Shown: in pieces, positions 1 to 8,611 of the stretch | How positions within the stretch are numbered: the stretch's first letter is position 1 | Layout: each line of letters opens with the position of its first letter | NCBI GenBank assembly: GCA_903927965.1 | Contig: CAIYPA010000206.1 | Location: forward strand, 1-32,147 | Source: an uncultured Bacteroidia bacterium | GTDB taxonomy: Bacteria; Bacteroidota; Bacteroidia; Bacteroidales; Prolixibacteraceae | Direction of reading: 5' to 3' | Length of the DNA stretch: 32,147 nt | Notes under the pieces: generated by a model | Database searches by the model: none | The model's input: the letters and a program-made list of their open reading frames with translations, nothing else | What the model was told of the DNA's origin: nothing | Position numbers and translations under genes: made by a program

Positions 1-2289
1 CCCTACACTGGCAGGAACAGGGATCTGATAGAGGATGTCATCGGTCGTTTTGTTGTACCAATCGGCAGTGAAAGTAAACAATCCGTTTTTTACATTCATG
101 TCAATTCCAAAGTCGGTCACCGTTGTAGTTTCCCATTGCAGAGTTTTGTCAACTAGCCTTGTGGGCCGTGCTCCTGCTTCCAATGCTGCAAAATCATACT
201 GAGTGGTTGACAAAACGTCCTGGTAGGGGTATAATCCCACGTTTTGGTTACCCAATTGTCCCCATGAACCCCTTAGTTTCATATTGGAAATCCAATCGTA
301 TTTTTTCATAAACGATTCCTGTGAAATTCTCCAGGCACCCGAAGCTGAAGGGAAAAATCCCCAACGGGTTTTTGGGGCAATCCTGGAAGTCCCATCATAA
401 CGACCATTGAGTTCTACAAAGTATTTGTCCTTAAAATCATAAGTCGCACGGCCAAAAAAGGATTGTATTGCCCACTCGCTTGCTGTTCCGCGGGTAGTCT
501 GGCCCGTTGCCGAACCTGCGTTTAGCTCTTTAAGATTATCCGTTGGAAAAGTGACTTTAGATCCACCCAATTGTTTAGAATAGGAACCTTCCTGGTTATA
601 CCCAGCTAAAACGTTCACATTGTGGATCTTATTAAAAGTCTTTTTGTAGTTCAGAGTGGAATACAAGGTCGTATTAAAAGTTGCATAGATATCCTCAATA
701 ACTCCCTGGTGCCATACGGCGCCGTTATGAGCAAATGAACCATCTGTAAAGTAATAGTTGTTAACGGCGTTCTCATGATTTTGTATCCAGTTATAATCAA
801 AAGATGCTGCTCCTTTGGTAAGCCATTTCAGATCCTTGTTCAGGTTGACCTCAGCATAAACTTGTGGGGCCGTATAATACCGTGTGTTCAAATTCGAACC
901 TTGTGCGATCATCGCATCAGGATTCCTTACGGTCCACTCGGCAATCGCAGGACTGTATCTTGCCACAAACCCCGTTGAGCCATCAGGCAACGTCATCGTC
1001 GGGGTGTAATTTGGTCCAGGTCCAAAGGTGTGCATGATGAAATAATTGTCCGCAAATGTGGACTGAACATCCGCAACTTTATCCGATTTTAACAATTGTA
1101 CATTTCCACCTACTTTGAGCCAGTCATTTATTTTAGTGTCAACATTCAATTGCATATTATATCTCTTAAAATCAAATAAAGGGACGATTCCCGATTGGTC
1201 AAAATAGCCAACAGACAGATTAAAAGTTGTTTTTTCGTTTCCGCCGTTGACACTCAGGTGATGGTTTTGGGTAAATCCGGTTTTGTACATGTGTTTTTCC
1301 CAGTTAAAATTTGGATATTTAACCGGATCGTTAGGATGGCTTCTGAATGCATCTATTTCAGCCTGTGTAAAATAGGGAACCATACCCGCCCTAACATTGG
1401 CTTCATTCCAATATTGCATATAATCGGCCGAATTGTAAAGAAGATCAGGCAGTCTTGTTGGGTCCTGGGCAGCAAAAGTTCCATGGTATTCGATCGATAC
1501 GCTTCCTGCTTTTCCCCGTTTGGTCGTGACCAAAATTACACCATTTGCAGCCCTCGCCCCATAGATTGCAGCAGAAGCTGCATCCTTTAAAACAGAAACA
1601 TCCTCAATGTTGTCGGCATCCAGGTAGGTCATATTGCCTTCTACTCCATCAATCAGGACCAAGGGATTACTACCAGTGCTGCTAAATGTCCCGAACCCAC
1701 GGATCCGGATTGTTGCACCATCGGCACCAGGTGTTGCACCACTCTGAGTCACCTGCAATCCGGAGGCTTTTCCCTCCAAAAGGTTTTGAACACTTGGAAC
1801 AGGACGTTTTGCCATTTCAGTACCTGTTACCGATGACACCGATCCGGTAAGATTTGCCCTTTTCTGGGTCCCATATCCAACGGCAACAACCTCTTCAAGG
1901 TCTATCACGTTAGATTCCATCGCAATACTGAAGTTGGTTTTAGTGCCGAGCATTATTTCTTGATTTTTCATTCCAATAAAAGAGATTGTCAACGCTTTGG
2001 CATTTGGTGGAACTGAGATCGTAAATGCTCCTTCAGTATCAGAAACCACACCAATAGTAGTCCCTTTTACGATTACGGAAGCACCAGGCAACGGAAGACC
2101 CTGGTTATCAGATATTTTTCCACTTATCTTTTTCCCTTGCTGTTGTGCAATGACGACATTGAAACTGCTCGATAGGGTGATAAAACTGATTAAACAAAAC
2201 AGGCATACAGCTGTTTTTGTCACTAAATAAAATTCTTTAAATGCGGCCATACTGAGTACACGGCCAACCTTTTTCAATTTTTTTTTCAT
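1..2289 (-). CDS. SusC/RagA-type TonB-linked outer-membrane receptor, N-terminal part (3' end outside window)
   Basis: The frame is open from 2289 to the window edge (763 codons), so the rest of the beta-barrel lies outside. The start at 2289 opens with a Lys-rich MKKKLKKVGR and a hydrophobic segment at residues 21-48; an in-frame ATG at 2250 is the alternative. Residues about 52-125 form a carboxypeptidase-regulatory-like domain (ISGKISDNQGLPLPGASV). The SusC signature VVAVGYGTQKRANLTGS follows at about 134-150, and then the plug domain (LVLIDGVEGN, AASAAIYGARAANGVILVTT). The family imports glycans across the outer membrane with TonB energy, usually with a SusD lipoprotein encoded next downstream; here that position is outside the window. 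The substrate cannot be read from this part. The family call is firm. Confidence 0.95.
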   Translation of the reverse strand, partial: MKKKLKKVGRVLSMAAFKEFYLVTKTAVCLFCLISFITLSSSFNVVIAQQQGKKISGKISDNQGLPLPGASVIVKGTTIGVVSDTEGAFTISVPPNAKALTISFIGMKNQEIMLGTKTNFSIAMESNVIDLEEVVAVGYGTQKRANLTGSVSSVTGTEMAKRPVPSVQNLLEGKASGLQVTQSGATPGADGATIRIRGFGTFSSTGSNPLVLIDGVEGNMTYLDADNIEDVSVLKDAASAAIYGARAANGVILVTTKRGKAGSVSIEYHGTFAAQDPTRLPDLLYNSADYMQYWNEANVRAGMVPYFTQAEIDAFRSHPNDPVKYPNFNWEKHMYKTGFTQNHHLSVNGGNEKTTFNLSVGYFDQSGIVPLFDFKRYNMQLNVDTKINDWLKVGGNVQLLKSDKVADVQSTFADNYFIMHTFGPGPNYTPTMTLPDGSTGFVARYSPAIAEWTVRNPDAMIAQGSNLNTRYYTAPQVYAEVNLNKDLKWLTKGAASFDYNWIQNHENAVNNYYFTDGSFAHNGAVWHQGVIEDIYATFNTTLYSTLNYKKTFNKIHNVNVLAGYNQEGSYSKQLGGSKVTFPTDNLKELNAGSATGQTTRGTASEWAIQSFFGRATYDFKDKYFVELNGRYDGTSRIAPKTRWGFFPSASGAWRISQESFMKKYDWISNMKLRGSWGQLGNQNVGLYPYQDVLSTTQYDFAALEAGARPTRLVDKTLQWETTTVTDFGIDMNVKNGLFTFTADWYNKTTDDILYQIPVPASVG

Positions 2290-2390
2290 ATTTTTGCAAA
2301 AAATTTAGTTGTGCCATTTTTTTCAACGAATAAATTCCACTAAATTCATTTGAAATGGCATTAATTAAGTAATTGAATATGAGCGTAAGT

Positions 2391-2413
2391 GGGACTGAAA
2401 CTTTTTCAGTCCC
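2391..2413. other. 10-bp perfect hairpin in the leader of the SusC-like gene
   Basis: GGGACTGAAA at 2391-2400 and TTTCAGTCCC at 2404-2413 are perfect inverted arms around a 3-nt loop. The hairpin lies about 100 nt upstream of the receptor start and downstream of the putative -7 at 2500-2507, so it would be in the 5' UTR. No long T-run follows it on either strand, so an ordinary terminator is unlikely. An mRNA leader structure or a protein-binding palindrome are both possible. Confidence 0.45.
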
Positions 2414-2499
2414 TTCTTGTTTTGGTGAATTGGACAGGATTAAATCATAGGCATCATATTTTCAGTTGTTAGTTACTATTCCGGTATAAATCAACAATT

Positions 2500-2507
2500 C
2501 AAATTTA
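2500..2507 (-). promoter_or_regulatory. Putative Bacteroidota -7 element (TAAATTTG) for the SusC-like gene
   Basis: On the minus strand this reads TAAATTTG, matching TAnnTTTG. A weak GTTG stands about 15 bp further upstream instead of a TTTG at the usual distance. Transcription from here would give a leader of about 200 nt containing the hairpin at 2391-2413. The rest of the 2290-2766 gap holds only this, that hairpin and the terminator at 2701-2744; I see no gene in it. Motif match only. Confidence 0.3.
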
Positions 2508-2700
2508 GGGAGTATTTAAACCCAACCGTTGCATTAATAAGGGATTTATTTGTACAAATACGATAATTTAATTGACCCATCTTTATATATTACAGTTGTT
2601 GAATGTGTTAGTTTCTAACCGGAGTTACAAATCCAATATCGGTAACAATTTGACTTCCCGGAAAAATACGCAGGCGGTAATACCCATGTAACCGATTGTA

Positions 2701-2744
2701 AAATAAAAAATCCGACAGGTTTTTGAAGACCTGCCGGATTTAAA
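2701..2744 (-). terminator. Rho-independent terminator after the Oar-like receptor gene
   Basis: On the minus strand, AAATCCGGCAGGT and ACCTGTCGGATTT pair over 13 positions with one G-U, around an 8-nt loop (stem at 2708-2741), and are followed by TTTTTATTTT. It lies 25 nt past the stop codon at 2767, so the Oar-like gene is separated transcriptionally from the SusC-like gene beyond it. Confidence 0.8.
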
Positions 2745-2766
2745 ATCACAAGAATTGTTGCTGTTT

Positions 2767-5700
2767 TTAAAAAGTATATCTTAACCCAAATTGCATCTGG
2801 AAACGTGAAGCGAACAGATCAACTGCATACGGAGTGCCCGGATCTGAGAAGCTGTTAAATTTCGGATAAGTAGTCGCATTACCTGCGGTTGATGGTGCCC
2901 TCAAACCAATACTTGAAGTAGAGTTAAAGGTGTTGGCCGAAAAGTATACCTTGCCCCAATTTGAATTGAGCAGGTTCGTCAGGTTAACGATATCCCAGAT
3001 AAAGGATAAAGTATGTGTTTTATTCACTTTAAAATCCTGGTTAAACCTGAAATCGAGAGATACATTCCATGGTGTACGACCACCATTGCGTTCGGTGAAA
3101 TCACCTCTTTTGCTTTTCAGATAAGAATTGTTGTCAATGAATTTATCAAATGCATCTGATAACTGCTGGGCTGTTGCGGCTGCACCGTTTAATGTTCCGT
3201 TTACAAAGAAATTGGAGGTTTCGCCGACCTTAGGAATATATGCTAAACTTACCTGTTGTGCTGTGTTCTGGACTGTGGCATTCAGGAATCCATAACTGAA
3301 TGGGGTTCCGGAAGCTGCATTCAGGAAAAGGGAGAAATTCGCAATGTATTTTCCTTTTTTTGTCCAGTCAACCTGCTGACCTAAATTGGCTACAATGCGG
3401 TGCCTGATGTCAAAATTGGAATAAGCCAACCCAGGGTTATTGGGATTCAAAGCCTGGTTCAACTGCCAGTTCGATTCCATAGAGTTACGGATCCCATTGG
3501 TAATATCTTTTGATTCTCCATAAGTATATGCAGCCATCAGCCTGAACCCTTTGTCGAATGCTTTTGTGACCTGACCGGTAATGCTGTAACGATATCCTTT
3601 GTCGGTATTGGAAAGCTGGTAAGCATTTGTGAAATTGTTAGAGATACGGGTACTGCTGGTCAAAGGATTATTCACATAAATTGGCTGCTGCTTGTTTACA
3701 TCATAAGGATAATAGATAACATTGTCGCTTAAGTTGACATGCTGGAATTTAAGGTCATTAATAACCTGAGTATAAATACCTTCCAAAGTAAATTTCCATC
3801 CGTCCTTGGTATAATCCAGTGCAAGGCTGGATCTCCATACCTGCGGCATTTTGAAGTTGTTATCGATCATATCAACTTGTGTGCGTCCTGTAGCATCTTT
3901 TACGTTCACACCATTCTGACTGGCGAAAGCGGCGATTCCTGTGTCTGCTGGTTTGGCCGGATCTCCTGTAAAAGCGGGTGTAGCAACACCTGCCGGATAG
4001 GAATATTTCTGGTCATAAGCACCATAGCTGTCACCATTGTTGTAGAAAGCATAACCCAACCATGCGAATGGAATACGTCCTGTAAACAATCCAGTACCAC
4101 CGCGTACAACAAGCGACCTGTTGCCATTTACATCATAATTGAAACCAATACGGGGTGAGAACTGTACCTTGCCAAAAATTTCATTTTTGATATCTTTTGG
4201 CTTTGTATAAGTATAGGTTGCGCCATAATTGGCATCTACAACCGCACTGGTCGTTTTTGTGCTTAACACCGGTTTTGTTGGCAAGTCAGCCAGGTCAAAG
4301 CGCAGACCGGCTGTAATTGAAAACTTACGACTGAATTTGATTTCGTCCTGTCCGTAAACACTGTAAAGATTAACATGAAAAGAGGCAGAAGGATGTGCCA
4401 AAATATATGCCCTTGTATTGTCGGTGTAATTAAAGCTGCCCCTTGCACGTGCAGGCTTCATTGCGATAAAATCGGCTACGCTGTTATAGTCCAGACGTCC
4501 GTTCCATGAATTTACAAAGCCGTAATCAATATTGTACAACTCATTGTGTGTTCCAATGGTAAAAGTATGGTTGTTCTTGAAGAAAGTAAGATTGTCGGTC
4601 AATTCAAGGGTGTTTTGTTTGAAACCGAAAATAGTCGATTCGCGGTCTGAACCCAGGAAGATGGTACCTCCACCACTTGCAATCTGGATCTGGGGCATAC
4701 GTGGATCGGTTAAAGGATCACGCGTATCTTTTACACTGCTGTAACCTATTAATAGGTTATTGGATACTGCATTTGAAAGGCGTGATTTCAATTCCAATAC
4801 TGTAGATGTGGAATTGTTTTTCTGTAGGAAATCGTTGCTCTGGAACCTGTAATTCTGCTGGTCGCGTTCAAGGTTGGTTGCTCTTGAAAAAACGGTGTTG
4901 TTACGCAGGACCAATTGGTTTTTAGCGTTGATATTCCAGTCAAGGCGATTGAACATTTTTTCAGAGTTGGCATACCGACTACTCGTTCCCGACTGCAGCG
5001 GATCATAATTGTATTGTGATTTGACAAAGGCGGTGATGTCGGCAGCCTGTTGCGCGGTAATAACATTGGCGATATCAGAAGAACCTGCTCCCAAAATAAC
5101 CGGATCATCTCTTTTTGCCAATTCCATATTGCTGAAAAAGAACAATTTATCTTTAACTATTGGCAGCCCAATCCTGTAACCTGTCTGATAATCCTTGAAA
5201 TCAGAAGGCATAGATGATTTGTCACCGGCATTGTTAGGGCCAACAAGTGCAGAATTTCTTCCAAAACCATAAACCGAACCTTCCACTTTGTTTGATCCGC
5301 TCCTGGTTACGGCATTGATACTGCCGCCAAGGAAGTTGCCGATTTTAATATCGAATGGGGAAAGGAAGACCTGCATCTCCTGAATAGCATCCAATGAAAC
5401 AGCATTACTTCGGGTGCTGCTCCCTATCATACCTGAGGTGTTGGACTGACCACCTAAAGATGGACTAAAACCGATTGCGTCATTGTTGATTGCCCCGTCG
5501 ATGGTGACATTGTTATAGCGGAAGTTCGTGCCCATAAATGAGTTGTTCGACCCCTGTGGTGTAAGACGCACCATATCTTTAAAACTCCTGCTCAAAGTCG
5601 GCATATAGTCAATCTGTTCCTTGCTGATATTGGTTTTAGCGGCAGCTTGCGCGGCAGTGCCTCCCTTAAACGTTGAAACAACAACTTCGGAGAGTTGGAC

Positions 5701-6036
5701 ATTTGATGGCTTGAGGTCAAAATTGAAAGTCTCATCTGTACCCAATGTCAGAAAAACATTTTCTTTTTTCTGGGCTTCATAACCAATAAAAGAGACTTCG
5801 ATAAGATAGGGGCCTCCTGGAGCCAGGTTGTTGAGCACATAATTCCCTTTGTCCGTAGTGATAACACCATAAAGAGCTCCGGTTTTGAGATAAACAGCTT
5901 TCACGGTTGCCCCGACCATTGGACCCTCTTTATCCTTGATCGTCCCACTGATACTGGAGGTCGTAACCTGTGCCTTCGTCAAAACAACGACAGCAAAAAA
6001 AACAATTGTTAATAAAAACTTCGATTTGATTTTCAT
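2767..6036 (-). CDS. Oar-like TonB-dependent outer-membrane receptor with N-terminal carboxypeptidase-regulatory domain
   Basis: This 1089-aa protein starts at the ATG at 6036; an in-frame TTG two codons upstream is less likely. It has a signal peptide (about 1-22, ending VLTKAQ), a carboxypeptidase-regulatory-like Ig domain (about 27-115), a plug domain (about 135-260, NNVTIDGAINNDAIGF) and a long barrel ending in RYTF, with the C-terminal Phe typical of outer-membrane barrels. It lacks the VGYGTQ motif of SusC and has no SusD partner beside it, which fits the Oar-like group. It follows a promoter block shared with the short paralogue at 6302 and ends in its own terminator, so it is probably a single-gene unit under a PhoB-type regulator. 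Substrate unknown; phosphate-linked uptake is an inference from the regulation only. Confidence 0.93.
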   Translation of the reverse strand: MKIKSKFLLTIVFFAVVVLTKAQVTTSSISGTIKDKEGPMVGATVKAVYLKTGALYGVITTDKGNYVLNNLAPGGPYLIEVSFIGYEAQKKENVFLTLGTDETFNFDLKPSNVQLSEVVVSTFKGGTAAQAAAKTNISKEQIDYMPTLSRSFKDMVRLTPQGSNNSFMGTNFRYNNVTIDGAINNDAIGFSPSLGGQSNTSGMIGSSTRSNAVSLDAIQEMQVFLSPFDIKIGNFLGGSINAVTRSGSNKVEGSVYGFGRNSALVGPNNAGDKSSMPSDFKDYQTGYRIGLPIVKDKLFFFSNMELAKRDDPVILGAGSSDIANVITAQQAADITAFVKSQYNYDPLQSGTSSRYANSEKMFNRLDWNINAKNQLVLRNNTVFSRATNLERDQQNYRFQSNDFLQKNNSTSTVLELKSRLSNAVSNNLLIGYSSVKDTRDPLTDPRMPQIQIASGGGTIFLGSDRESTIFGFKQNTLELTDNLTFFKNNHTFTIGTHNELYNIDYGFVNSWNGRLDYNSVADFIAMKPARARGSFNYTDNTRAYILAHPSASFHVNLYSVYGQDEIKFSRKFSITAGLRFDLADLPTKPVLSTKTTSAVVDANYGATYTYTKPKDIKNEIFGKVQFSPRIGFNYDVNGNRSLVVRGGTGLFTGRIPFAWLGYAFYNNGDSYGAYDQKYSYPAGVATPAFTGDPAKPADTGIAAFASQNGVNVKDATGRTQVDMIDNNFKMPQVWRSSLALDYTKDGWKFTLEGIYTQVINDLKFQHVNLSDNVIYYPYDVNKQQPIYVNNPLTSSTRISNNFTNAYQLSNTDKGYRYSITGQVTKAFDKGFRLMAAYTYGESKDITNGIRNSMESNWQLNQALNPNNPGLAYSNFDIRHRIVANLGQQVDWTKKGKYIANFSLFLNAASGTPFSYGFLNATVQNTAQQVSLAYIPKVGETSNFFVNGTLNGAAATAQQLSDAFDKFIDNNSYLKSKRGDFTERNGGRTPWNVSLDFRFNQDFKVNKTHTLSFIWDIVNLTNLLNSNWGKVYFSANTFNSTSSIGLRAPSTAGNATTYPKFNSFSDPGTPYAVDLFASRFQMQFGLRYTF

Positions 6037-6116
6037 ATTCAATGAATTAAATTTTAATGTATAAATAACTCAATTTCAATTTGTTATTTATAGGATGTAT
6101 CTAAATAAATCCATGC

Positions 6117-6186
6117 CAAAGGTCTGGTTATATTTCAGAGGTCTGGTTACAAAACCATTAAACCATGTTGCAAAATGGTTACATTT
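6117..6186 (-). promoter_or_regulatory. Promoter/operator block B: -7-like element plus four phased GTTACA-type repeats (Oar-like receptor)
   Basis: Plus-strand CAAAGGTC at 6117-6124 (minus GACCTTTG, near TAnnTTTG) is followed by 21 bp. Then come GTTACA (6146), CATTAA (6156), GTTGCA (6167) and GTTACA (6178), spaced 10, 11 and 11 bp. Direct repeats in helical phase next to the -33 region are how OmpR/PhoB-type regulators bind. The repeat part matches the block at 6762-6831 in 34 of 41 positions with identical spacing. A partial direct repeat GGTCTGGTTA also occurs at 6121 and 6140. Confidence 0.65.
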
Positions 6187-6221
6187 TTGATATTGAAACT
6201 TATTTTCAGGGAAATTAACAA

Positions 6222-6255
6222 TAAAAAAAACGTCACAGCGTTAACCTATGACGTT
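6222..6255 (-). terminator. Rho-independent terminator after the short regulatory-domain gene
   Basis: On the minus strand AACGTCATAG pairs with CTGTGACGTT (one G-U) around a 7-nt loop and runs into at least eight T residues. It lies about 46 nt past the stop codon at 6302 and upstream of promoter block B, so the two paralogous genes are separate transcription units. Confidence 0.75.
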
Positions 6256-6301
6256 CATATACTGATAATTAATTATTATCTGTTAGTGGAATCCACACTC
6301 T

Positions 6302-6721
6302 TCAATTCGTTACTGCCTTTGATGCCGTTTGGTTAGCTGCTACCTCATTGTAAACAGATTTAACAACATTTTCGGAAATCTGGGTTTGTATGGGTTTAAG
6401 GTGAAAATCCAGATTCTCATCGGCTCCCAATTTAAGATAGAAATTGTCGATTTTCTGAGTCTCATAACCTGCATACGAAACCTCGATGATGTAAGGACCA
6501 CCTGGCGTTAAATTATTGAGCCTGAAATTTCCTTTTTTTGATGTGTTCACATCATAAGTTACACTTGTTTTTGAATAGTATGCCTTTATTGTGGCTTTGG
6601 CCAACGGACCTTCATTGTCCCTGATCAATCCACTGATGCTCGCGGTCGTAACCTGAGCATTCGATGTATAAACGATTGCAAAAAAAACGATTGTCAAAAA
6701 AAACTTTAATCCGATCTTCAT
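6302..6721 (-). CDS. Short secreted protein matching only the N-terminus of the adjacent TonB receptor (carboxypeptidase-regulatory-like domain)
   Basis: This 139-aa protein starts at the ATG at 6721; the frame also has a TTG two codons upstream. It has a signal peptide ending TSNAQ and one carboxypeptidase-regulatory-like domain (ASISGLIRDNEGPLAKATIK, LNNLTPGGPYIIEVSYAGYE). It aligns with residues 1-140 of the Oar-like receptor encoded downstream and stops just before the plug domain would begin. It could be a decayed tandem duplicate, but it keeps an intact frame, a promoter block conserved with its paralogue and its own terminator, which argues for a working short product. It cannot be a channel. 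A periplasmic accessory or decoy role is speculation. Confidence 0.75.
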   Translation of the reverse strand: MKIGLKFFLTIVFFAIVYTSNAQVTTASISGLIRDNEGPLAKATIKAYYSKTSVTYDVNTSKKGNFRLNNLTPGGPYIIEVSYAGYETQKIDNFYLKLGADENLDFHLKPIQTQISENVVKSVYNEVAANQTASKAVTN

Positions 6722-6761
6722 AACCAATGAATCTAATGTAAGTGTTAAAATAAATTCATTG

Positions 6762-6831
6762 CAAAGATCTTTCTATAATTCTGACCAGTGGTTACAAAAT
6801 GATTAAAGCGTGTTACAGAACGGTTACATTT
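6762..6831 (-). promoter_or_regulatory. Promoter/operator block A: -7-like element plus four phased GTTACA-type repeats (short paralogue)
   Basis: Plus-strand CAAAGATC at 6762-6769 (minus GATCTTTG) is followed by 21 bp. Then come GTTACA (6791), GATTAA (6801), GTTACA (6812) and GTTACA (6823), spaced 10, 11 and 11 bp, as in block B. In gene orientation the unit is TGTAAC plus about 5 nt. The block starts at the stop codon of the histidine kinase gene and ends about 40 nt before the ATG at 6721. Confidence 0.65.
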
Positions 6832-8605
6832 ACTTCGGCAATGAGAAAAGGAATTCCAAACCTCCCCCTTTTCTATTTCGAACAGATATATCCCCTTTGA
6901 TACTTAGGATAGCATTTTTTACAATGGCAAGCCCTAAACCAGTGCCGCCAGCCTTTCGGGAGCGGCCGGAATCCACCCTATAGAATCGTTCAAATAATCT
7001 GGAAAGATGCTCCTCTTCAACCCCGGGACCATTATCGGCAAATGAAAAATAATAAAAATCATTGTCTTCGTGATACTTGGCAATTGTAATCGTAATTCCG
7101 TGGCCCCCATAATTGACAGAATTTTCGATCAGGTTCCTTAACACCGAGAAAACAAGTGAAGAATTGGCATTTACTATGATTTCCTTTTCAACCAAACAAT
7201 CCACTTTTATTCCCTTTTCCCTTATCTTGTCGCTCAAGCCCTCAACCGCTTCTTCAATCACTTTTAAAAGCGCAACTTTCTCCCGGACATAAAGATCGGA
7301 ATACTCCTCAATCTTGTTCAGCAGCGCAATATCGTTGACCAATTGTGTTAGTCTCTCCGATTGGTGAAAGGCTTTCTTAATAAAGTAGTGAAGTTTGGCC
7401 CGGTCAAGATCGGGATTATTCAATAAAGTTTCGAGGTAACCTTTTACAGAGGCAATCGGAGTCTTTAATTCGTGCGAGATATTTGAAGTAATCTGCTGCT
7501 TCATAATACTCCTTTTCATGAGTTGGGTCTTATCTGTAATTAGGATCTCAAAACTGAAGTCAGGAAATATAATGCATTGTATATTAAAATGATATCTGTT
7601 TTTTTGAATTGAGTATTCCAATCTTGGCAATTCATTTGGAACAATATTCCCATTGACTGAAAAGATCTTTTCGATGAATTGATTGACTTCCCCAAAAACC
7701 TCCGAGTCGAGTATTTTTTCAGCCTGGGTTTCGGTCTCATCTGTTATAATGTTGATATACAATATAAAATGACTGTTGTTTAGGATTATTTTCCTGCCAC
7801 GTGAAAAGAATGCAATCCCTTCTTTCAATACGTTTAAATGGCTGATCAGTTTCTCCTTTTCAATCAGCAGTTCACCTTTGGTCCTTTTCAGTCTTTTATA
7901 GATCTGAATGATTTCCTTACTGATAAATCCCAGTTCGTCATTTGAAAAACCTGTTTCATCAATGTTTTCAATTGCTTCGTTGCGCCTGATTTTTACAACA
8001 AAATCTTTCAGTTTGGCAATCGAATCACCGATGAGGTTTGCAATGTATCGCAACGACAATCCAAAAACAATAAAAAGAATCGCAAAAAAGGTAATGAAAA
8101 CTTTGTCTGCTTGCAAAAAAGCTTTTAATTTGGAATTATAAACCATGGCAGCGCGGATGACTATTTTCCCATATGTTTTTGCATAATAGACGTATTCCTC
8201 ATTAGTTGAAGTGGAATAGCGGATACTAATACCGGAACCTGAAATCATTGCTTTCTGAAATTCGGGCCTTGTTTTGTGGTTCTCCAAATGGATATAGTCA
8301 GATACTGCATTGTCGTACAGAACAATACCAGTAGTGTCAATAATAGTTATCCGAACTTTTTCAGCTGGTAAAAAATGCTTAATGCTATCAAGGGTTGAAT
8401 AAGTTTTAAATTCAATGATCTTATAATGATCGATATACTTGAATGAAATATCGGTATATTCATTCAGGGTCATTTCAAGTTCGGCAATTTTAAATTGTTT
8501 TTCGCGCTTACTTTGATAGATGACGATGGAAAGTGAAAAAATGCCGAAAAGCATAAAGTAGTAAACGTAAAGTTTCCACTTGATTGTCTGCCGATTAATT
8601 GACAT
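6830..8605 (-). CDS. PhoR-like membrane sensor histidine kinase
   Basis: This 591-aa protein is the sensor of a two-component pair with the regulator encoded 6 nt upstream. It has a first membrane helix (about 13-30), an extracytoplasmic sensor (31-165), a second helix (about 168-190), a HAMP-like linker, a PAS-like stretch (about 250-360), and the H-box SNISHELKTPIASVKGYLETL with the phospho-acceptor at about His378. The N-box NLIENSVNYGG (about 491-501) and ATP-lid motifs DNGPGV and GGTGLGLAIVKNA (about 524-565) are intact. The H-box is strongly PhoR-like. The signal is not readable; phosphate is the family precedent, and no pst/phoU genes are in this window. Confidence 0.93.
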   Translation of the reverse strand: MSINRQTIKWKLYVYYFMLFGIFSLSIVIYQSKREKQFKIAELEMTLNEYTDISFKYIDHYKIIEFKTYSTLDSIKHFLPAEKVRITIIDTTGIVLYDNAVSDYIHLENHKTRPEFQKAMISGSGISIRYSTSTNEEYVYYAKTYGKIVIRAAMVYNSKLKAFLQADKVFITFFAILFIVFGLSLRYIANLIGDSIAKLKDFVVKIRRNEAIENIDETGFSNDELGFISKEIIQIYKRLKRTKGELLIEKEKLISHLNVLKEGIAFFSRGRKIILNNSHFILYINIITDETETQAEKILDSEVFGEVNQFIEKIFSVNGNIVPNELPRLEYSIQKNRYHFNIQCIIFPDFSFEILITDKTQLMKRSIMKQQITSNISHELKTPIASVKGYLETLLNNPDLDRAKLHYFIKKAFHQSERLTQLVNDIALLNKIEEYSDLYVREKVALLKVIEEAVEGLSDKIREKGIKVDCLVEKEIIVNANSSLVFSVLRNLIENSVNYGGHGITITIAKYHEDNDFYYFSFADNGPGVEEEHLSRLFERFYRVDSGRSRKAGGTGLGLAIVKNAILSIKGDISVRNRKGGGLEFLFSLPK

Positions 8606-8611
8606 AAATTA

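Noticed and set aside
2624-2697. GTTACA/TGTAAC-like words upstream of the SusC-like gene as a further regulator box
   Set aside because: Spacings (about 18 bp and irregular) do not follow the 10/11-bp phase of the other boxes, and there is no -7 element at 21 bp.
6037-6042. TTG start two codons upstream of the Oar-like receptor ATG
   Set aside because: The ATG at 6036 gives a normal signal peptide, and the short paralogue starts at the matching position.
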